A stretch of DNA of 64,000 bases from Propionispira raffinosivorans DSM 20765 (lineage in GTDB: Bacteria; Bacillota; Negativicutes; Selenomonadales; Selenomonadaceae), in NCBI RefSeq assembly GCF_000381065.1, contig NZ_KB905839.1:1-64000 (forward strand). Direction: 5' to 3'. The first letter of the stretch is position 1; each line of letters begins with the position of its first letter. A program made the position numbers and the translations under genes. Of the stretch, positions 26,751 to 36,824 are shown one piece after another. The notes beneath the pieces were generated by a model, which was not told the DNA's origin, did no database searches, and saw only the letters and a list, made by a program, of their open reading frames with translations.

Positions 26751-28103
26751 ATGCTTGATGTTGTAATCTGCAAAGGTTCGGTTATTAACACAAACAGACA
26801 GACAAAACGAATTGCAAATATTGGAATTAAAGATGGTGAAATTGTCTGTGTTACAGGGGATGATTTGACTGCTTCTATCGTAATTGATGCACAAGGTTTA
26901 ATTGTAAGTCCGGGGTTTATTGATGTGCATGGACATGTTGATGGGTATCTTTATAGTGGTGAATTATCTGCCTGCCAAGGAATTACAACAAGCATTGGTG
27001 GCAATTGCGGTCTAAGTCCGATTGATTTTGATGATTTTTTTTACTGCCAGGAAAAGGCTGCGTTTTATATTAATCAGGGTGAACTGGTGGGACATTCTTT
27101 TTCATTGCGTCAAGCGGCAGGAATTTCCAATCCTTATCGGAGGGCACTGCCTTGCGAGTTTGATAGGATGAAGTCTATGGCTCGTGCTGCATTAGATGCC
27201 GGAGCTTGTGGTATTTCATTCGGTCTCGACTATTCGCCGGGGGCATCCTTTGATGAAATTACATCCCTCGCCAGTATTTGTGCCGATTTTGATCGTGTGA
27301 TGCCGATTCACACGCGTTTGTTTACGCAAAATGATTTATATTCTTTATTTGAAGTGTTGTCGATTGCCAAACGAACGGGCGTTACATTATTGTTTTCTCA
27401 TTTTGTTTACCAATATGGTTCAGGCATTATGAGAGATGCTTTAGAGATTATCGAAAAAGCAATACAAGACGGACTCAATATTAAGATTGACAGCGGGATG
27501 TATATGGACTGGCTTACATTTATTGGTACTGCAACGTTCGATGAACAGACCATTAATGATAATGAAATACGTTTTTCGGATATGATTGCAGCGAGCGGTC
27601 CGTATAAAGGGCAGCGGTTGAATCTTGAATTGTATCGTCTGATGCGTCAAAAATATCCAAATGATTCAGTCATTTGCTGCGTGCCAAATGATGCAACGCA
27701 AATTTATGCTGCTTTAAAACCAGATTATGCCATGCCATCCACGGATATAGGACAATATCTGCCAGGCGAAGGTCATCCGCAAATTGCTGGGTCATTTCCA
27801 AAATATATTAAGGAAATGGTGCGGGAACGACATGATTTAACACTGGAGGCAGCTATCTATAAAGCAACGCTGCTACCAGCGCAAACGTTTCATTTGGACA
27901 AAAAAGGGCAGATTGAAATTGGCATGGATGCGGATCTGACGATTTTTAATTTAAGTACGATTAAAGACAGGGCGGTTTTCCCAGATCAAGGCTGTCCGGA
28001 TAATAAGCCAGAAGGTATTGAATATGTCTTAGTGAATGGTGTGCCGGTTGTTTATCAAGGTGTATTTACCGGTAAAAAACCGGGGCGGGTACTTCGTGCT
28101 TGA
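26751..28103 (+). CDS. D-aminoacylase-type amidohydrolase (N-acyl amino acid deacylase family)
   Basis: This 450-residue metal-dependent hydrolase of the amidohydrolase superfamily is related to N-acyl-D-amino-acid deacylases. Metal-binding HxH is in PGFIDVHGHVDGY. SIGGNCGLSP carries the conserved Cys ligand. MPIHTRLF supplies another His; MPSTDIGQYLP has the catalytic-type Asp, and GEGHPQIAGSFPKYI follows. The C-terminus (GQIEIGMDADLTIFNLS) is the usual small beta-sandwich. The substrate cannot be read from sequence; N-acylated or cyclic amides are plausible. It follows the NifH-like gene by 39 bp with no terminator, so they are probably co-transcribed. Confidence 0.85.
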   Translation: MLDVVICKGSVINTNRQTKRIANIGIKDGEIVCVTGDDLTASIVIDAQGLIVSPGFIDVHGHVDGYLYSGELSACQGITTSIGGNCGLSPIDFDDFFYCQEKAAFYINQGELVGHSFSLRQAAGISNPYRRALPCEFDRMKSMARAALDAGACGISFGLDYSPGASFDEITSLASICADFDRVMPIHTRLFTQNDLYSLFEVLSIAKRTGVTLLFSHFVYQYGSGIMRDALEIIEKAIQDGLNIKIDSGMYMDWLTFIGTATFDEQTINDNEIRFSDMIAASGPYKGQRLNLELYRLMRQKYPNDSVICCVPNDATQIYAALKPDYAMPSTDIGQYLPGEGHPQIAGSFPKYIKEMVRERHDLTLEAAIYKATLLPAQTFHLDKKGQIEIGMDADLTIFNLSTIKDRAVFPDQGCPDNKPEGIEYVLVNGVPVVYQGVFTGKKPGRVLRA

Positions 28104-28131
28104 AAATAGCTTTTGTACAGAAAAAGATGAA

Positions 28132-28198
28132 AAATACAGGAAGTAACGAGGGTGGATTTGAATGTATCCATGGAGTCGTCACTGCCTGTATTTTTTTT
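28132..28198 (+). terminator. Terminator after the amidohydrolase
   Basis: AAATACAGG and CCTGTATTT close a long, partly paired stem, and eight T residues follow. Confidence 0.8.
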
Positions 28199-28371
28199 GA
28201 ATTGAGAACAAATGATGAAATCTACAGAAAAAACAGAAAATTTAAATAAAATGTAAAAAATGTTGAGCTTAAAAAATGTGGAATTTTGTTACACTATATA
28301 TTATGAGGCAATGTTACAGAATGGGTATCTAAAAATGGTAATTAATCTTAAAAACGAGAGGAGACGTATTC

Positions 28372-29679
28372 ATGAAAAAAAGCTGGGTTTATGTACTTTC
28401 AATGGTCGTTTTGTTAGCGGTAGCAGCCGCAGGGTGTGGACAAAAAAAAGAATCAGCACAATCGTCAGGTGATGGTGATGCAACGGTACTTAATTTTTGG
28501 ACATTTCAAGAATTACACAAGGGGTTTATGGATGATGCGGTTAGTACCTGGAATGAAAAGCATCCCGACAAAAAAATAATTTTAAAAACGGACGTATATC
28601 CGTATGATGAACAGCATAATAAATTATTGATTGCTTTGCAGTCTGGTACTGGAGCACCGGATTTGGCAGATATTGAAATAGGGAAATTTGCAAATTATAT
28701 TAAGGGCAGTAAACCAGGCTTGGTAGAACTGAATGATATTGTTGATCCAATCAAAGATAATTTGATTATGGGGAGAATGGACAATTACGCGAAAGATGGT
28801 AAATATTATGGTGTGGATTATCATGTTGGCGCTGAAGTCATGTATTACAATAAAGAAATATTAGATCAGGCCGGCGTGGATATCAATAAAATTGTTACTT
28901 GGGATGATTATATTGCCGCCGGTAAACAAGTCGTTGCTAAAACTGGTAAACCAATGACAACAATTGAAACGACAGAACACTGGTCGGTCTATCCACTGAT
29001 GAATATGCAAGGGTCTGATGTTTTAGATAAAGACGGGAATTCAAGTTTTGACAATGCGACTAATATCAAAACACTACAAATGGTGAAAGATATGTTATAT
29101 AAAGATAAAATTGCGGTACCGGCACCAGGAGGGTATCATCATTCCGAAGAATACTGGGCTTGGATGAATAAAGGCAATGCGGCTTCGGTTTGGATGCCAA
29201 TGTGGTATATGGGGCGATTTGTACAATATATGCCTGAATTAAAAGGTAAAATTGTCATCCGTCCGATGCCAGTATTTGCTGGTGGTAAAAGATCAGTGGG
29301 GATGGGGGGAACCGCAACTGTTATTACAACGCAGAGTAAACATGCAGAATTAGTTAAACAATTTTTAGCGGAAGCAAAATTATCAAAAGAAGGCAGTATC
29401 AAAACATGGACTTTATTAGGGTTTGATCCAATCAGAAAAGATGCTTGGTCTGATCCAGCCATGTCAGCACCAAATAAATATACCGATTATTTTGGTACAG
29501 ATATATTTAGTACATTGCAATCGATTGTAGCTGATATTGGACAATTAAATGTTGGGGCGAAATATCCAGCGGCTATTTCTTTATTGCAAAAGAATGTTTG
29601 TTTTAGAGTGCTTAAGGAACAAAGCCAATCACCAGAAGAAGCTTTAAAAGCAGCGGGAGAAGATCTTAAAGCACAATAA
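28372..29679 (+). CDS. araN: Arabino-oligosaccharide ABC importer, binding lipoprotein (AraN-like)
   Basis: This 435-residue family 1 solute-binding protein has a lipoprotein signal ending AAAGC near residue 21. It contains LNFWTFQELHKGFMDDAV, YDEQHNKLLIALQSGTGAPDLAD and GVDYHVGAEVMYYNKE, typical of oligosaccharide binders. Length equals B. subtilis AraN (about 433). Two permeases and an intracellular arabinofuranosidase follow, so alpha-arabinosyl oligosaccharides are the likely ligand. GAGAGGAGA precedes the ATG. There is no AraR-type box upstream; control by the two-component system downstream is likely. Confidence 0.82.
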   Translation: MKKSWVYVLSMVVLLAVAAAGCGQKKESAQSSGDGDATVLNFWTFQELHKGFMDDAVSTWNEKHPDKKIILKTDVYPYDEQHNKLLIALQSGTGAPDLADIEIGKFANYIKGSKPGLVELNDIVDPIKDNLIMGRMDNYAKDGKYYGVDYHVGAEVMYYNKEILDQAGVDINKIVTWDDYIAAGKQVVAKTGKPMTTIETTEHWSVYPLMNMQGSDVLDKDGNSSFDNATNIKTLQMVKDMLYKDKIAVPAPGGYHHSEEYWAWMNKGNAASVWMPMWYMGRFVQYMPELKGKIVIRPMPVFAGGKRSVGMGGTATVITTQSKHAELVKQFLAEAKLSKEGSIKTWTLLGFDPIRKDAWSDPAMSAPNKYTDYFGTDIFSTLQSIVADIGQLNVGAKYPAAISLLQKNVCFRVLKEQSQSPEEALKAAGEDLKAQ

Positions 29680-29787
29680 AGCAAATGGTGGTTTTGCTAT
29701 GAATGGGAGTGGTAGGACTCGGCTATGGCAGGCGGGGCCTTATCATTTTATTCAAGATTTCCCCAGCGGGCGAGGAGGTTTTTTTAC

Positions 29788-30732
29788 GTGTCAGAACCTA
29801 TAGCAAGAACAATTTGTACCGAAAAACAAAAGAAAAAACAGTGGGGTGATTTATTTTTTTCACAGACGGCGGCTCCATATCTGTTTGTGTTACCCTTTGT
29901 TATTTCTTTTTTGATTTTTTTCCTGTATCCGATTATTTCTACCGTTATTATGAGTTTTGAAAGAATTGACGGACCGGGGGATGTAACTTTTATTGGTTGG
30001 CAGAACTATATGAATTTATTGAATCCGCATTTTTTTAATGCAATCTGGATTACAACAAAATATACGTTTTGGACCTTACTTGTTTTGATTCCGCTGCCTT
30101 TGTTATTTGCGGTATGCTTGAATAAAAAAACACTGCCGGGGCGTAACTTTTTTCGATCCGCTTTTTTTATGCCAGCACTGACCTCGGTTATCGTAGCCGG
30201 ACTTTTTTTCCGTCTGGCTTTTGGTGAACAGGATACAACGTTGATCAATTCAATGCTTAGTGTATTTGGCATAAGTTCTACAGTATGGCTCCAAAATCCC
30301 AATACAGCGATGTTTGTCATGGTTTTGTTGTGTACATGGCGCTGGCTTGGTGTCAATGTGATCTATTTTTTATCAGGGCTGCAAAGCATTCCTGATGAAC
30401 TATATGAAGCAGCCTCGATCGATGGAGCGAATGCTTGGGAAAAGTTTTTACATATAACGATTCCTGGTTTGAAGCCAGTCATTGTGTATGTGCTCACGAT
30501 CAGTGTGTATGGTGGATATTCTATGTTTGCTGAATCCTTTGCCCTATTTAGCAGTGCGCGTTCTCCCGGTGAAATTGGCACAACGATTGTCACGTATCTG
30601 TATCAAGAAGGGTTCAATAATAATAATCTGGGATTAGGATCAGCGATTGGTGTTGGTTTGTTTGTCCTCGTGATGGTCTTAAACATTATTCAATTATGGT
30701 TGAATGGTTTCTTTAAAAAGGAGGTTGACTGA
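29788..30732 (+). CDS. araP: Arabino-oligosaccharide ABC importer, permease 1 (AraP/MalF type)
   Basis: This 314-residue permease has six membrane segments and the cytoplasmic EAA loop ELYEAASIDGANAWEKFLHITIPGLKP. I place the start at GTG 29788, because AGGAGG at 29773-29778 sits 9 bp upstream and the resulting length equals AraP. A longer frame from ATG 29725 would put that ribosome site inside the gene and adds a non-conserved arginine-rich leader. It is followed by its partner permease. Confidence 0.87.
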   Translation: MSEPIARTICTEKQKKKQWGDLFFSQTAAPYLFVLPFVISFLIFFLYPIISTVIMSFERIDGPGDVTFIGWQNYMNLLNPHFFNAIWITTKYTFWTLLVLIPLPLLFAVCLNKKTLPGRNFFRSAFFMPALTSVIVAGLFFRLAFGEQDTTLINSMLSVFGISSTVWLQNPNTAMFVMVLLCTWRWLGVNVIYFLSGLQSIPDELYEAASIDGANAWEKFLHITIPGLKPVIVYVLTISVYGGYSMFAESFALFSSARSPGEIGTTIVTYLYQEGFNNNNLGLGSAIGVGLFVLVMVLNIIQLWLNGFFKKEVD

Positions 30733-30733
30733 T

Positions 30734-31567
30734 ATGGGACCAAAGATAACCAATGCATTGGTATTTGTCATTTTATTGATTTTTGCAGTATTTTGTTTGG
30801 CTCCTTTTTTCTTCTTGGTTATTTCATCCTTACGACCTGGTGTGGAAATGATACGCCAGGGAATTTCCCTCAATATTGATTTTTCAGCATTGAACTTTGA
30901 TAATTATGTGCTTTTACTGGATGGCAAGGAAGGGATTTATCTTTCCTGGTATTTTAACAGTGTAGTTATAACCGTGGTTCATACATTGTTATCGCTTTTA
31001 TTGACATCTATGGTTGGTTATGGTTTGGCGATGTATAATTTCAAAGGAAAAAATGCAGTTTTTATCATTGTTTTAGTAGTTATGATGATTCCAGTGGAGA
31101 TATTGATATTACCACTATATGAATTATCGATTAGTACCGGTTTGATTGATAGCTATCTGGGTGTCATTCTGCCCTTTGTTGTGGCACCGATGTCCATTTT
31201 CTTTTTTCGGCAGTATGCCCAATCCTTGCCACGTGAACTTTTGGACGCAGGGCGAATTGATGGCTGCGGTGAATTCAAAATTTTTTTCAAGATCATGCTG
31301 CCACTCATGAAACCGGCTTTTGGTGCTATGGGGATTTTGCAGGCCATGTTTAGCTGGAATAATTTTGTTTGGCCGCTGATTGTATTGCGTTCGAACGATA
31401 TGCTGACTTTGCCGATTGGATTGCAATCTTTGATTACTCCTTATGGCAACAATTATGATATTTTGTTTCCTGGTGCAGTGATGTCAGTTATACCAATTAT
31501 TATCTTGTTTATTTTAAATCAAAAAGCATTTATTTCAGGACTTACAGTTGGTGGAGTGAAAGGTTAA
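30734..31567 (+). CDS. araQ: Arabino-oligosaccharide ABC importer, permease 2 (AraQ/MalG type)
   Basis: This 277-residue permease has six predicted membrane segments and the EAA loop ELLDAGRIDGCGEFKIFFKIMLPLMKP. ATG 30734 begins one base after the araP stop (30730-30732). AAAAAGGAGG at the end of araP is its ribosome site, so the ATG at 30704 inside araP is rejected. Length is close to B. subtilis AraQ. Confidence 0.87.
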   Translation: MGPKITNALVFVILLIFAVFCLAPFFFLVISSLRPGVEMIRQGISLNIDFSALNFDNYVLLLDGKEGIYLSWYFNSVVITVVHTLLSLLLTSMVGYGLAMYNFKGKNAVFIIVLVVMMIPVEILILPLYELSISTGLIDSYLGVILPFVVAPMSIFFFRQYAQSLPRELLDAGRIDGCGEFKIFFKIMLPLMKPAFGAMGILQAMFSWNNFVWPLIVLRSNDMLTLPIGLQSLITPYGNNYDILFPGAVMSVIPIIILFILNQKAFISGLTVGGVKG

Positions 31568-31591
31568 TTATAACTATTGGAGGGTTTGGTA

Positions 31592-33085
31592 ATGAAACAC
31601 GCAGCGTGTCAAATTGATAAAGCATATACTATCGCAGATATTGATCCGAAATTATATGGATCTTTTATTGAACATTTAGGACGGGCGGTCTATTCTGGTA
31701 TTTATGAACCGACCCATTCTCGTGCCGATGAGCAGGGGTTTAGACAGGATGTTTTGGAGCTGGTTCGGGAACTTTCCGTACCAATTGTCCGCTATCCGGG
31801 TGGAAACTTCGTATCTGGTTATCGTTGGACCGATGGTATTGGCCCGGTAGATGCAAGACCCAAACGTCTGGATTACGCGTGGCTCTCTGTTGAGCCAAAT
31901 CAAATTGGTATTGATGAATTTGTTGACTGGTGTAAAAAAGCCAATACCCAAGTTATGGCTGCAGTTAATTTAGGTACAGGCACACCACAGGATGCTGGGT
32001 ATATGATGGAATACTGCAATCATCCTGCTGGCACTTATTGGAGTGATTTACGTCGCAAAAATGGACATAAAGAGCCACATGCTATAAAAACATGGTGTTT
32101 GGGTAATGAGATGGATGGGCCTTGGCAGACAGGTGCTCTTTCGGCGGCGGCTTATGGTGAAAAAGCTCGTGAAGCAGCTAAGATTATGAAGTGGATTGAT
32201 CCATCGGTAGAACTGGTTTGTTGTGGAAGCTCGAGTCCGCTTTTAGATTCGTATCCCGAATGGGATCGTATTGTCTTGGAACATACTTATGAACAGGTAG
32301 ATTATATTTCCATGCATAGATATTATGAAAATGAAGGCAGTGTGGAAAACTTTCTGACGTCATATATTGATATGGATGAGTTTATCAAAACAGTTGCAGC
32401 CACTGCAGATTATGTAAAAGCCAAAACCAGAAGTAAGAAAACAATGAAAATTTCTTTTGATGAATGGAATGTTTGGTATATTCAAAAACAAGTCCGTTTT
32501 CCTTGGATGGAAGCGCCACCGATCTTAGAAGATCAATATTCTTTATTGGATGCGCTAGTTTTTGGCGGTATGTTATGTACATTGCTTAATAATGCCGATC
32601 GCGTAAAGATGGCTTGCTTGGCGCAGCTTGTCAATGTAATAGCACCTATCTTTACCGAAAAAGGCGGACGCGTCTTAAAACAAGCTATTTATTATCCATT
32701 TCAGCAAGTGTCCACTTATGGGCGAGGCAAATCTTTGAAGACACTTACGAAAGCAGATTGTATAAATACACCAGATCGGGGTATGGTACCTGCTATGCAG
32801 ATCGCTGCTTCGTACAACGAACAAGATGACAGTATCAGTGTTTTCGTTCTTAACTGTGAAATGAAAGAAGACACAGAATTTACCCTTGACTTGCGTTCTT
32901 TTGGAAAAGTTGAAATGATAGAACATAGTATATTAGCAGGTCCAGATTTATTTGCTAAAAATACATTTGAGAACTCCCAGGCAGTTGTGCCGAAAAATGA
33001 AATTCCTGTAGTTGGTACTACCGTATTTCAAATCGTTTTACCGAAACTTTCCTGGCATGTTTTCCGCTTTATTGTTATAAAATAA
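31592..33085 (+). CDS. abfA: Alpha-L-arabinofuranosidase, GH51, intracellular
   Basis: This 497-residue retaining glycosidase releases L-arabinose from arabino-oligosaccharides. The acid/base is Glu173 in WCLGNEMDGPW and the nucleophile is Glu291 in ISFDEWNVWY; both positions and the length fit GH51. There is no signal peptide, so it acts on imported oligosaccharides. TTGGAGGG (31577-31584) is the ribosome site for ATG 31592 and should not be read as a start codon. Probably co-transcribed with araNPQ. Confidence 0.94.
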   Translation: MKHAACQIDKAYTIADIDPKLYGSFIEHLGRAVYSGIYEPTHSRADEQGFRQDVLELVRELSVPIVRYPGGNFVSGYRWTDGIGPVDARPKRLDYAWLSVEPNQIGIDEFVDWCKKANTQVMAAVNLGTGTPQDAGYMMEYCNHPAGTYWSDLRRKNGHKEPHAIKTWCLGNEMDGPWQTGALSAAAYGEKAREAAKIMKWIDPSVELVCCGSSSPLLDSYPEWDRIVLEHTYEQVDYISMHRYYENEGSVENFLTSYIDMDEFIKTVAATADYVKAKTRSKKTMKISFDEWNVWYIQKQVRFPWMEAPPILEDQYSLLDALVFGGMLCTLLNNADRVKMACLAQLVNVIAPIFTEKGGRVLKQAIYYPFQQVSTYGRGKSLKTLTKADCINTPDRGMVPAMQIAASYNEQDDSISVFVLNCEMKEDTEFTLDLRSFGKVEMIEHSILAGPDLFAKNTFENSQAVVPKNEIPVVGTTVFQIVLPKLSWHVFRFIVIK

Positions 33086-33121
33086 AAAAATTACCTAGGT
33101 GTAAAAAGTGACTCATCCTTA

Positions 33122-33153
33122 TTGACGTTTCACTGTCTGCTTTGTGGTATACT
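33122..33153 (+). promoter_or_regulatory. Possible promoter of the sensor kinase gene
   Basis: TGGTATACT gives an extended -10 (TATACT at 33148-33153). TTGACG at 33122 is 20 bp upstream, longer than usual, so the extended -10 probably matters more. Confidence 0.4.
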
Positions 33154-33238
33154 GATTTTGGAGAAATATGGATATGTATAAAATAAAAAATCAGACGAAT
33201 TTTTTCTAAAATACAGCAGAGCAGACAGGAGCATCGTC

Positions 33239-35149
33239 ATGCGATATTTAAAGAATTGGTTTAGTAAACGATTAGTCCAAATTTATTTTGTGGCAAAATT
33301 TATTATGTTGTTTAGAAATCTTAAAATCAGAACGAGGCTGGTTTTTCTCTTTATGATCCTTTCACTGATTCCTTTACTGGTGACGGTGTTTGTTTTTTAT
33401 CAACAATTCAATTATTCGCTTCAAGAAAAAATCAGTACATATTCCGTTCAGGTTATGAGTCAAGTTGCCCAAAATATTAAACGGGATCTCGATAGACTCG
33501 AAAATGACAGTATCGAAATTGAATTTTCGGATGTAGTTCAAAACACTTTGTTAAAATATGATGCAATGAGCGAATGGGAAGTTGAGCATGCCCAGGTTGT
33601 GATGCGTGAAGAATATACGAAAAAATTTTATTCATTGCGTAATGTCTCGGATGTCTTGATCTATACCAGGCAAGGGAAAAAAATAAATGCCTATGGTGAT
33701 CCGGGCATGAAATTGAATTTAACGGCAGATTATACAAAAGATTTTCTGCTGCAGCTGCAAGACAAGGATGGTGGTGTCGTCTGGGATGCTGTGAATTCGG
33801 ATAATGAGTTTTATCTGGTCAAATATGCCACGAGTGCTGAACAATTGCGGCGCAGTGATGGTATTTTATTGGGACGAGCCATAAAATCAATCGATACAGG
33901 AGAGGCAATTGGTTCTTTGATTATTCGGAGCAGTGAAGAATATTTATCTGATATTTATAAAGACATTGATATTGGAGCCGGTTCTAAAATTTTTGTCGTA
34001 GATACAAAAGGGACGATTATATCCAGCGGTGATCCGCAAATGCGTATCAGCAGTCATTATCAGGATATGGAACTGATTGCGGAGCTTAAGCAACAAGCAC
34101 AAGCGGGCAAACGTGTCTTTAATTATTCAATCGAAGAGAATGAAAATCTGATTGCCTTTTCCCCTATTAAAGGTGCGGACTGGTTTGTTGTTGGTGTGAT
34201 CCCGTTTAGTTATCTAAACTCAAACAGCCAGGAAATTTATGAAAAAACACTTGTTATTGCGATTGGCTGTTTTTTTGCAGCCGTATTTTTAGCTTATTTT
34301 TTTGCTGCTACGATTTTGGCACCGTTGCAGCGGTTGCGTACAGCAATGAATCAGGCCCGTCAGGGTGATTTATCGGTCAGTATAAAAGATGAGTACAATG
34401 ATGAAATTGGTGAAGTGACGCAACGGTTCAATGTTATGCTGCAGCAAATAAAAAAGTTGCTAGAAAATATAAAATATAAAGAAAAGCAAAAAAGACGGGC
34501 CGAGCTGAAGGCTTTACAGTCACAGATCAATCCCCATTTTTTATCCAATACCTTAAATACTGTAAGGTTTTTAGCAAAAGCACAAAATGCTTATAATATT
34601 GAAAATATTACAACATCCTTGATTAATATTTTTCACGCTATGGTGGGAAGCGGCGATGATCTTATTGGTATTGGCGAGGAAATTGAATATATTAAAAATT
34701 ACTTGAATATTCAAGAATATCGCTATCTAAATAAATTCAATATTATTTATAATATTGAGCCAGAACTTTTTAAGTATCGAATACCAAAAATGTTATTGCA
34801 GCCAATTATTGAAAATGCATTGATTCATGGCATTGAACCAATGGAGGGGCAGGGCATGATTGTTCTTAAGGGGTATTTGGAAGAACAGACAGTTAAGTTT
34901 GTTATTACCGATAATGGTGTGGGCATGTCTAAAGAAACTTTAGCGATTTTATTGAAAAGGCAAACAGCGAGTAGTTCAGGACTAAGCGGTATTGGTATTG
35001 CGAATGTAAATGAAAGAATAAAAATGTATTTTGGAAATTCCTATGGAGTATCAATCGAGAGCGAGCTCAATTTTTATACGACAGTAGAGATCATCTTGCC
35101 TGCAATGCAGCAAGGAGGTGAGCACAATGTTCCGAGTATTGATTGTTGA
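33239..35149 (+). CDS. YesM-type sensor histidine kinase
   Basis: This 636-residue membrane kinase has a first membrane helix at about residues 29-51, an extracytoplasmic sensor of roughly 280 residues, a second helix at about 336-358, then a HAMP segment (LAPLQRLRTAMNQARQGDLS). The His_kinase domain has phospho-acceptor His433 in SQINPHFLSNTLNT, followed by the ATPase domain with PIIENALIHG and ITDNGVGMS. This is the LytS/YesM class that usually pairs with AraC-type response regulators in carbohydrate loci. CAGGAG precedes ATG 33239. It overlaps the next gene by 23 bp. Confidence 0.9.
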   Translation: MRYLKNWFSKRLVQIYFVAKFIMLFRNLKIRTRLVFLFMILSLIPLLVTVFVFYQQFNYSLQEKISTYSVQVMSQVAQNIKRDLDRLENDSIEIEFSDVVQNTLLKYDAMSEWEVEHAQVVMREEYTKKFYSLRNVSDVLIYTRQGKKINAYGDPGMKLNLTADYTKDFLLQLQDKDGGVVWDAVNSDNEFYLVKYATSAEQLRRSDGILLGRAIKSIDTGEAIGSLIIRSSEEYLSDIYKDIDIGAGSKIFVVDTKGTIISSGDPQMRISSHYQDMELIAELKQQAQAGKRVFNYSIEENENLIAFSPIKGADWFVVGVIPFSYLNSNSQEIYEKTLVIAIGCFFAAVFLAYFFAATILAPLQRLRTAMNQARQGDLSVSIKDEYNDEIGEVTQRFNVMLQQIKKLLENIKYKEKQKRRAELKALQSQINPHFLSNTLNTVRFLAKAQNAYNIENITTSLINIFHAMVGSGDDLIGIGEEIEYIKNYLNIQEYRYLNKFNIIYNIEPELFKYRIPKMLLQPIIENALIHGIEPMEGQGMIVLKGYLEEQTVKFVITDNGVGMSKETLAILLKRQTASSSGLSGIGIANVNERIKMYFGNSYGVSIESELNFYTTVEIILPAMQQGGEHNVPSIDC

Positions 35150-36734
35150 TGATGATTTTACAACGCGAACGAATCTGCGTACCATCATTGAATGGGGAAA
35201 ATATGGATTTGAAATTTGTGGCGAGGCTACGAATGGACAAAATGCAATTGAAATGATCAAGGAATGCCTGCCTGATATAGTGATTACGGATATGAGTATG
35301 CCCGTTATGGATGGTGTGGCTTTGATTGAATATATAAAGGAAAACTACAAAGATATTAAGAGTATTGCCTTGAGTGGATATGAAGATTTTGCTTATGTGA
35401 AAGACAGTATGAAAAATGGAGCGGTTGATTACCTGTTAAAACACAAATTGGATCGTACAGTATTACTGAACGTATTAAAAGCAGCTACAGATACCATTAG
35501 TCAACAACATAAGCTGCGTCGGCAGTTTGCACAAAGTAAAGCGATTTTGCAGCATGAATTTATCAGATCTTTGGTTTTAGGGGATGAGCAAGATAACAGG
35601 GTCATTCAAGGGAAAATCAAAGAATTGGAACTGCCGCTGGGAGTAAATAATTTTTCGCTTGTTGCGATTTCAATTGATGATTTTCAGTTAATTAAGGGTC
35701 GTTTGACAAAGGCTGAAGAAGTTCGACTGGTGGCTTCGGTTATGAATCTTACCGAAGATATTTTACGGGATATGAACAACGGTGTGCTGACTTATCTGGA
35801 GAAAGGTAAATTTGTCATTTTATTTTCATTTGGGACAATTCGCAGTCAACGCGGCATTTGGACTCAAATTAATACGACAGTGAATCGGATCAGTGTCAGT
35901 ATTAAAAGGTACTTGAATATTACAGCTTGTTTTAGTATTGGTAAAATTTTTGATCATATTGAGAATACGCGGCAAATGTATCAAGAAGCCGTTGATTTAT
36001 TAAATAGGAAGATGATCATGGGAAAAGATCAGGTTTTTCGTGATGTTGAGCCTGTGCAGCATACGGTTGATTTTTTCAATCTGGATGTAAAAGATGAAAA
36101 GCAAATCATGTTATTTTTGCGTACTGGTGATTATGAAAAAGTTAGCCAGCAGCTCGATTTTGTTTTTGACAAAATGCTGCTGCTTAAGGTGAGTTATAAG
36201 TCGGTTCAGATGATTTGTGCAGAGCTCATTGGTATTGCAAATCGACTGGCTAGAGCAGCTTCGGTGGATGTTACTATTTTGTATACGAATACAGAGATAC
36301 CCTATGATGAAATGAAAAAACATGAGACAATCCTTGATGTGAAAACTTGGATTTTGGAAGTGTATCATCGTTTGATTATTTTGCTTTTGGACGTCGATAT
36401 AAAAAGCAATTATAGTGATTTGACAAAAAGAATCATGGAATATATTCGGCAAAATTATACCAAAGATATTTCACTGCATCAGACGGCAGAGCATATCGGT
36501 GGTAATAGTTCCTATCTCAGCCGTATATTTAAAGAAGATTGTGGCATTGGCTTTGCCGAATATTTAAATAAGATTCGGGTTCGACAGGCTAAGCACTTAA
36601 TGGAGCATACGGATACGAAACTTAAGGAAATTGTCCAACAGGTAGGCTTCAATAATTATACGTACTTTTTTAAAGTGTTTAAGGTTTTGGAAGGTGTAAC
36701 GCCGATAGAATATAAAGCAAAGTATAAAAGCTAG
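35127..36734 (+). CDS. YesN-type response regulator with AraC DNA-binding domain
   Basis: This 535-residue protein has a receiver domain (phospho-acceptor Asp55 in IVITDMSMPVMDG), a long middle region, and two helix-turn-helix units of the AraC family at the end (DISLHQTAEHIGGNSSYLSRIF and LKEIVQQVGFNNYTYFFKVFK). ATG 35127 has AAGGAGG 8 bp upstream (35113-35119); the GTG at 35118 lies inside that site. Overlap with the kinase gene shows a dedicated pair. It probably activates araNPQ-abfA. Confidence 0.9.
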   Translation: MFRVLIVDDDFTTRTNLRTIIEWGKYGFEICGEATNGQNAIEMIKECLPDIVITDMSMPVMDGVALIEYIKENYKDIKSIALSGYEDFAYVKDSMKNGAVDYLLKHKLDRTVLLNVLKAATDTISQQHKLRRQFAQSKAILQHEFIRSLVLGDEQDNRVIQGKIKELELPLGVNNFSLVAISIDDFQLIKGRLTKAEEVRLVASVMNLTEDILRDMNNGVLTYLEKGKFVILFSFGTIRSQRGIWTQINTTVNRISVSIKRYLNITACFSIGKIFDHIENTRQMYQEAVDLLNRKMIMGKDQVFRDVEPVQHTVDFFNLDVKDEKQIMLFLRTGDYEKVSQQLDFVFDKMLLLKVSYKSVQMICAELIGIANRLARAASVDVTILYTNTEIPYDEMKKHETILDVKTWILEVYHRLIILLLDVDIKSNYSDLTKRIMEYIRQNYTKDISLHQTAEHIGGNSSYLSRIFKEDCGIGFAEYLNKIRVRQAKHLMEHTDTKLKEIVQQVGFNNYTYFFKVFKVLEGVTPIEYKAKYKS

Positions 36735-36824
36735 TGTTGTTTCCTATACATAATGAATGAGGTGGAAGTAATACAAAACATCTTCTGTAAGAAAAACCAG
36801 ATAGTAGAGAGGATTGTGATAGCT

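Noticed and set aside
28260..28472. 70-codon frame overlapping the start of the AraN-like gene
   Set aside because: It covers the signal peptide region in another frame and has no ribosome site; the AraN-like start is well supported.
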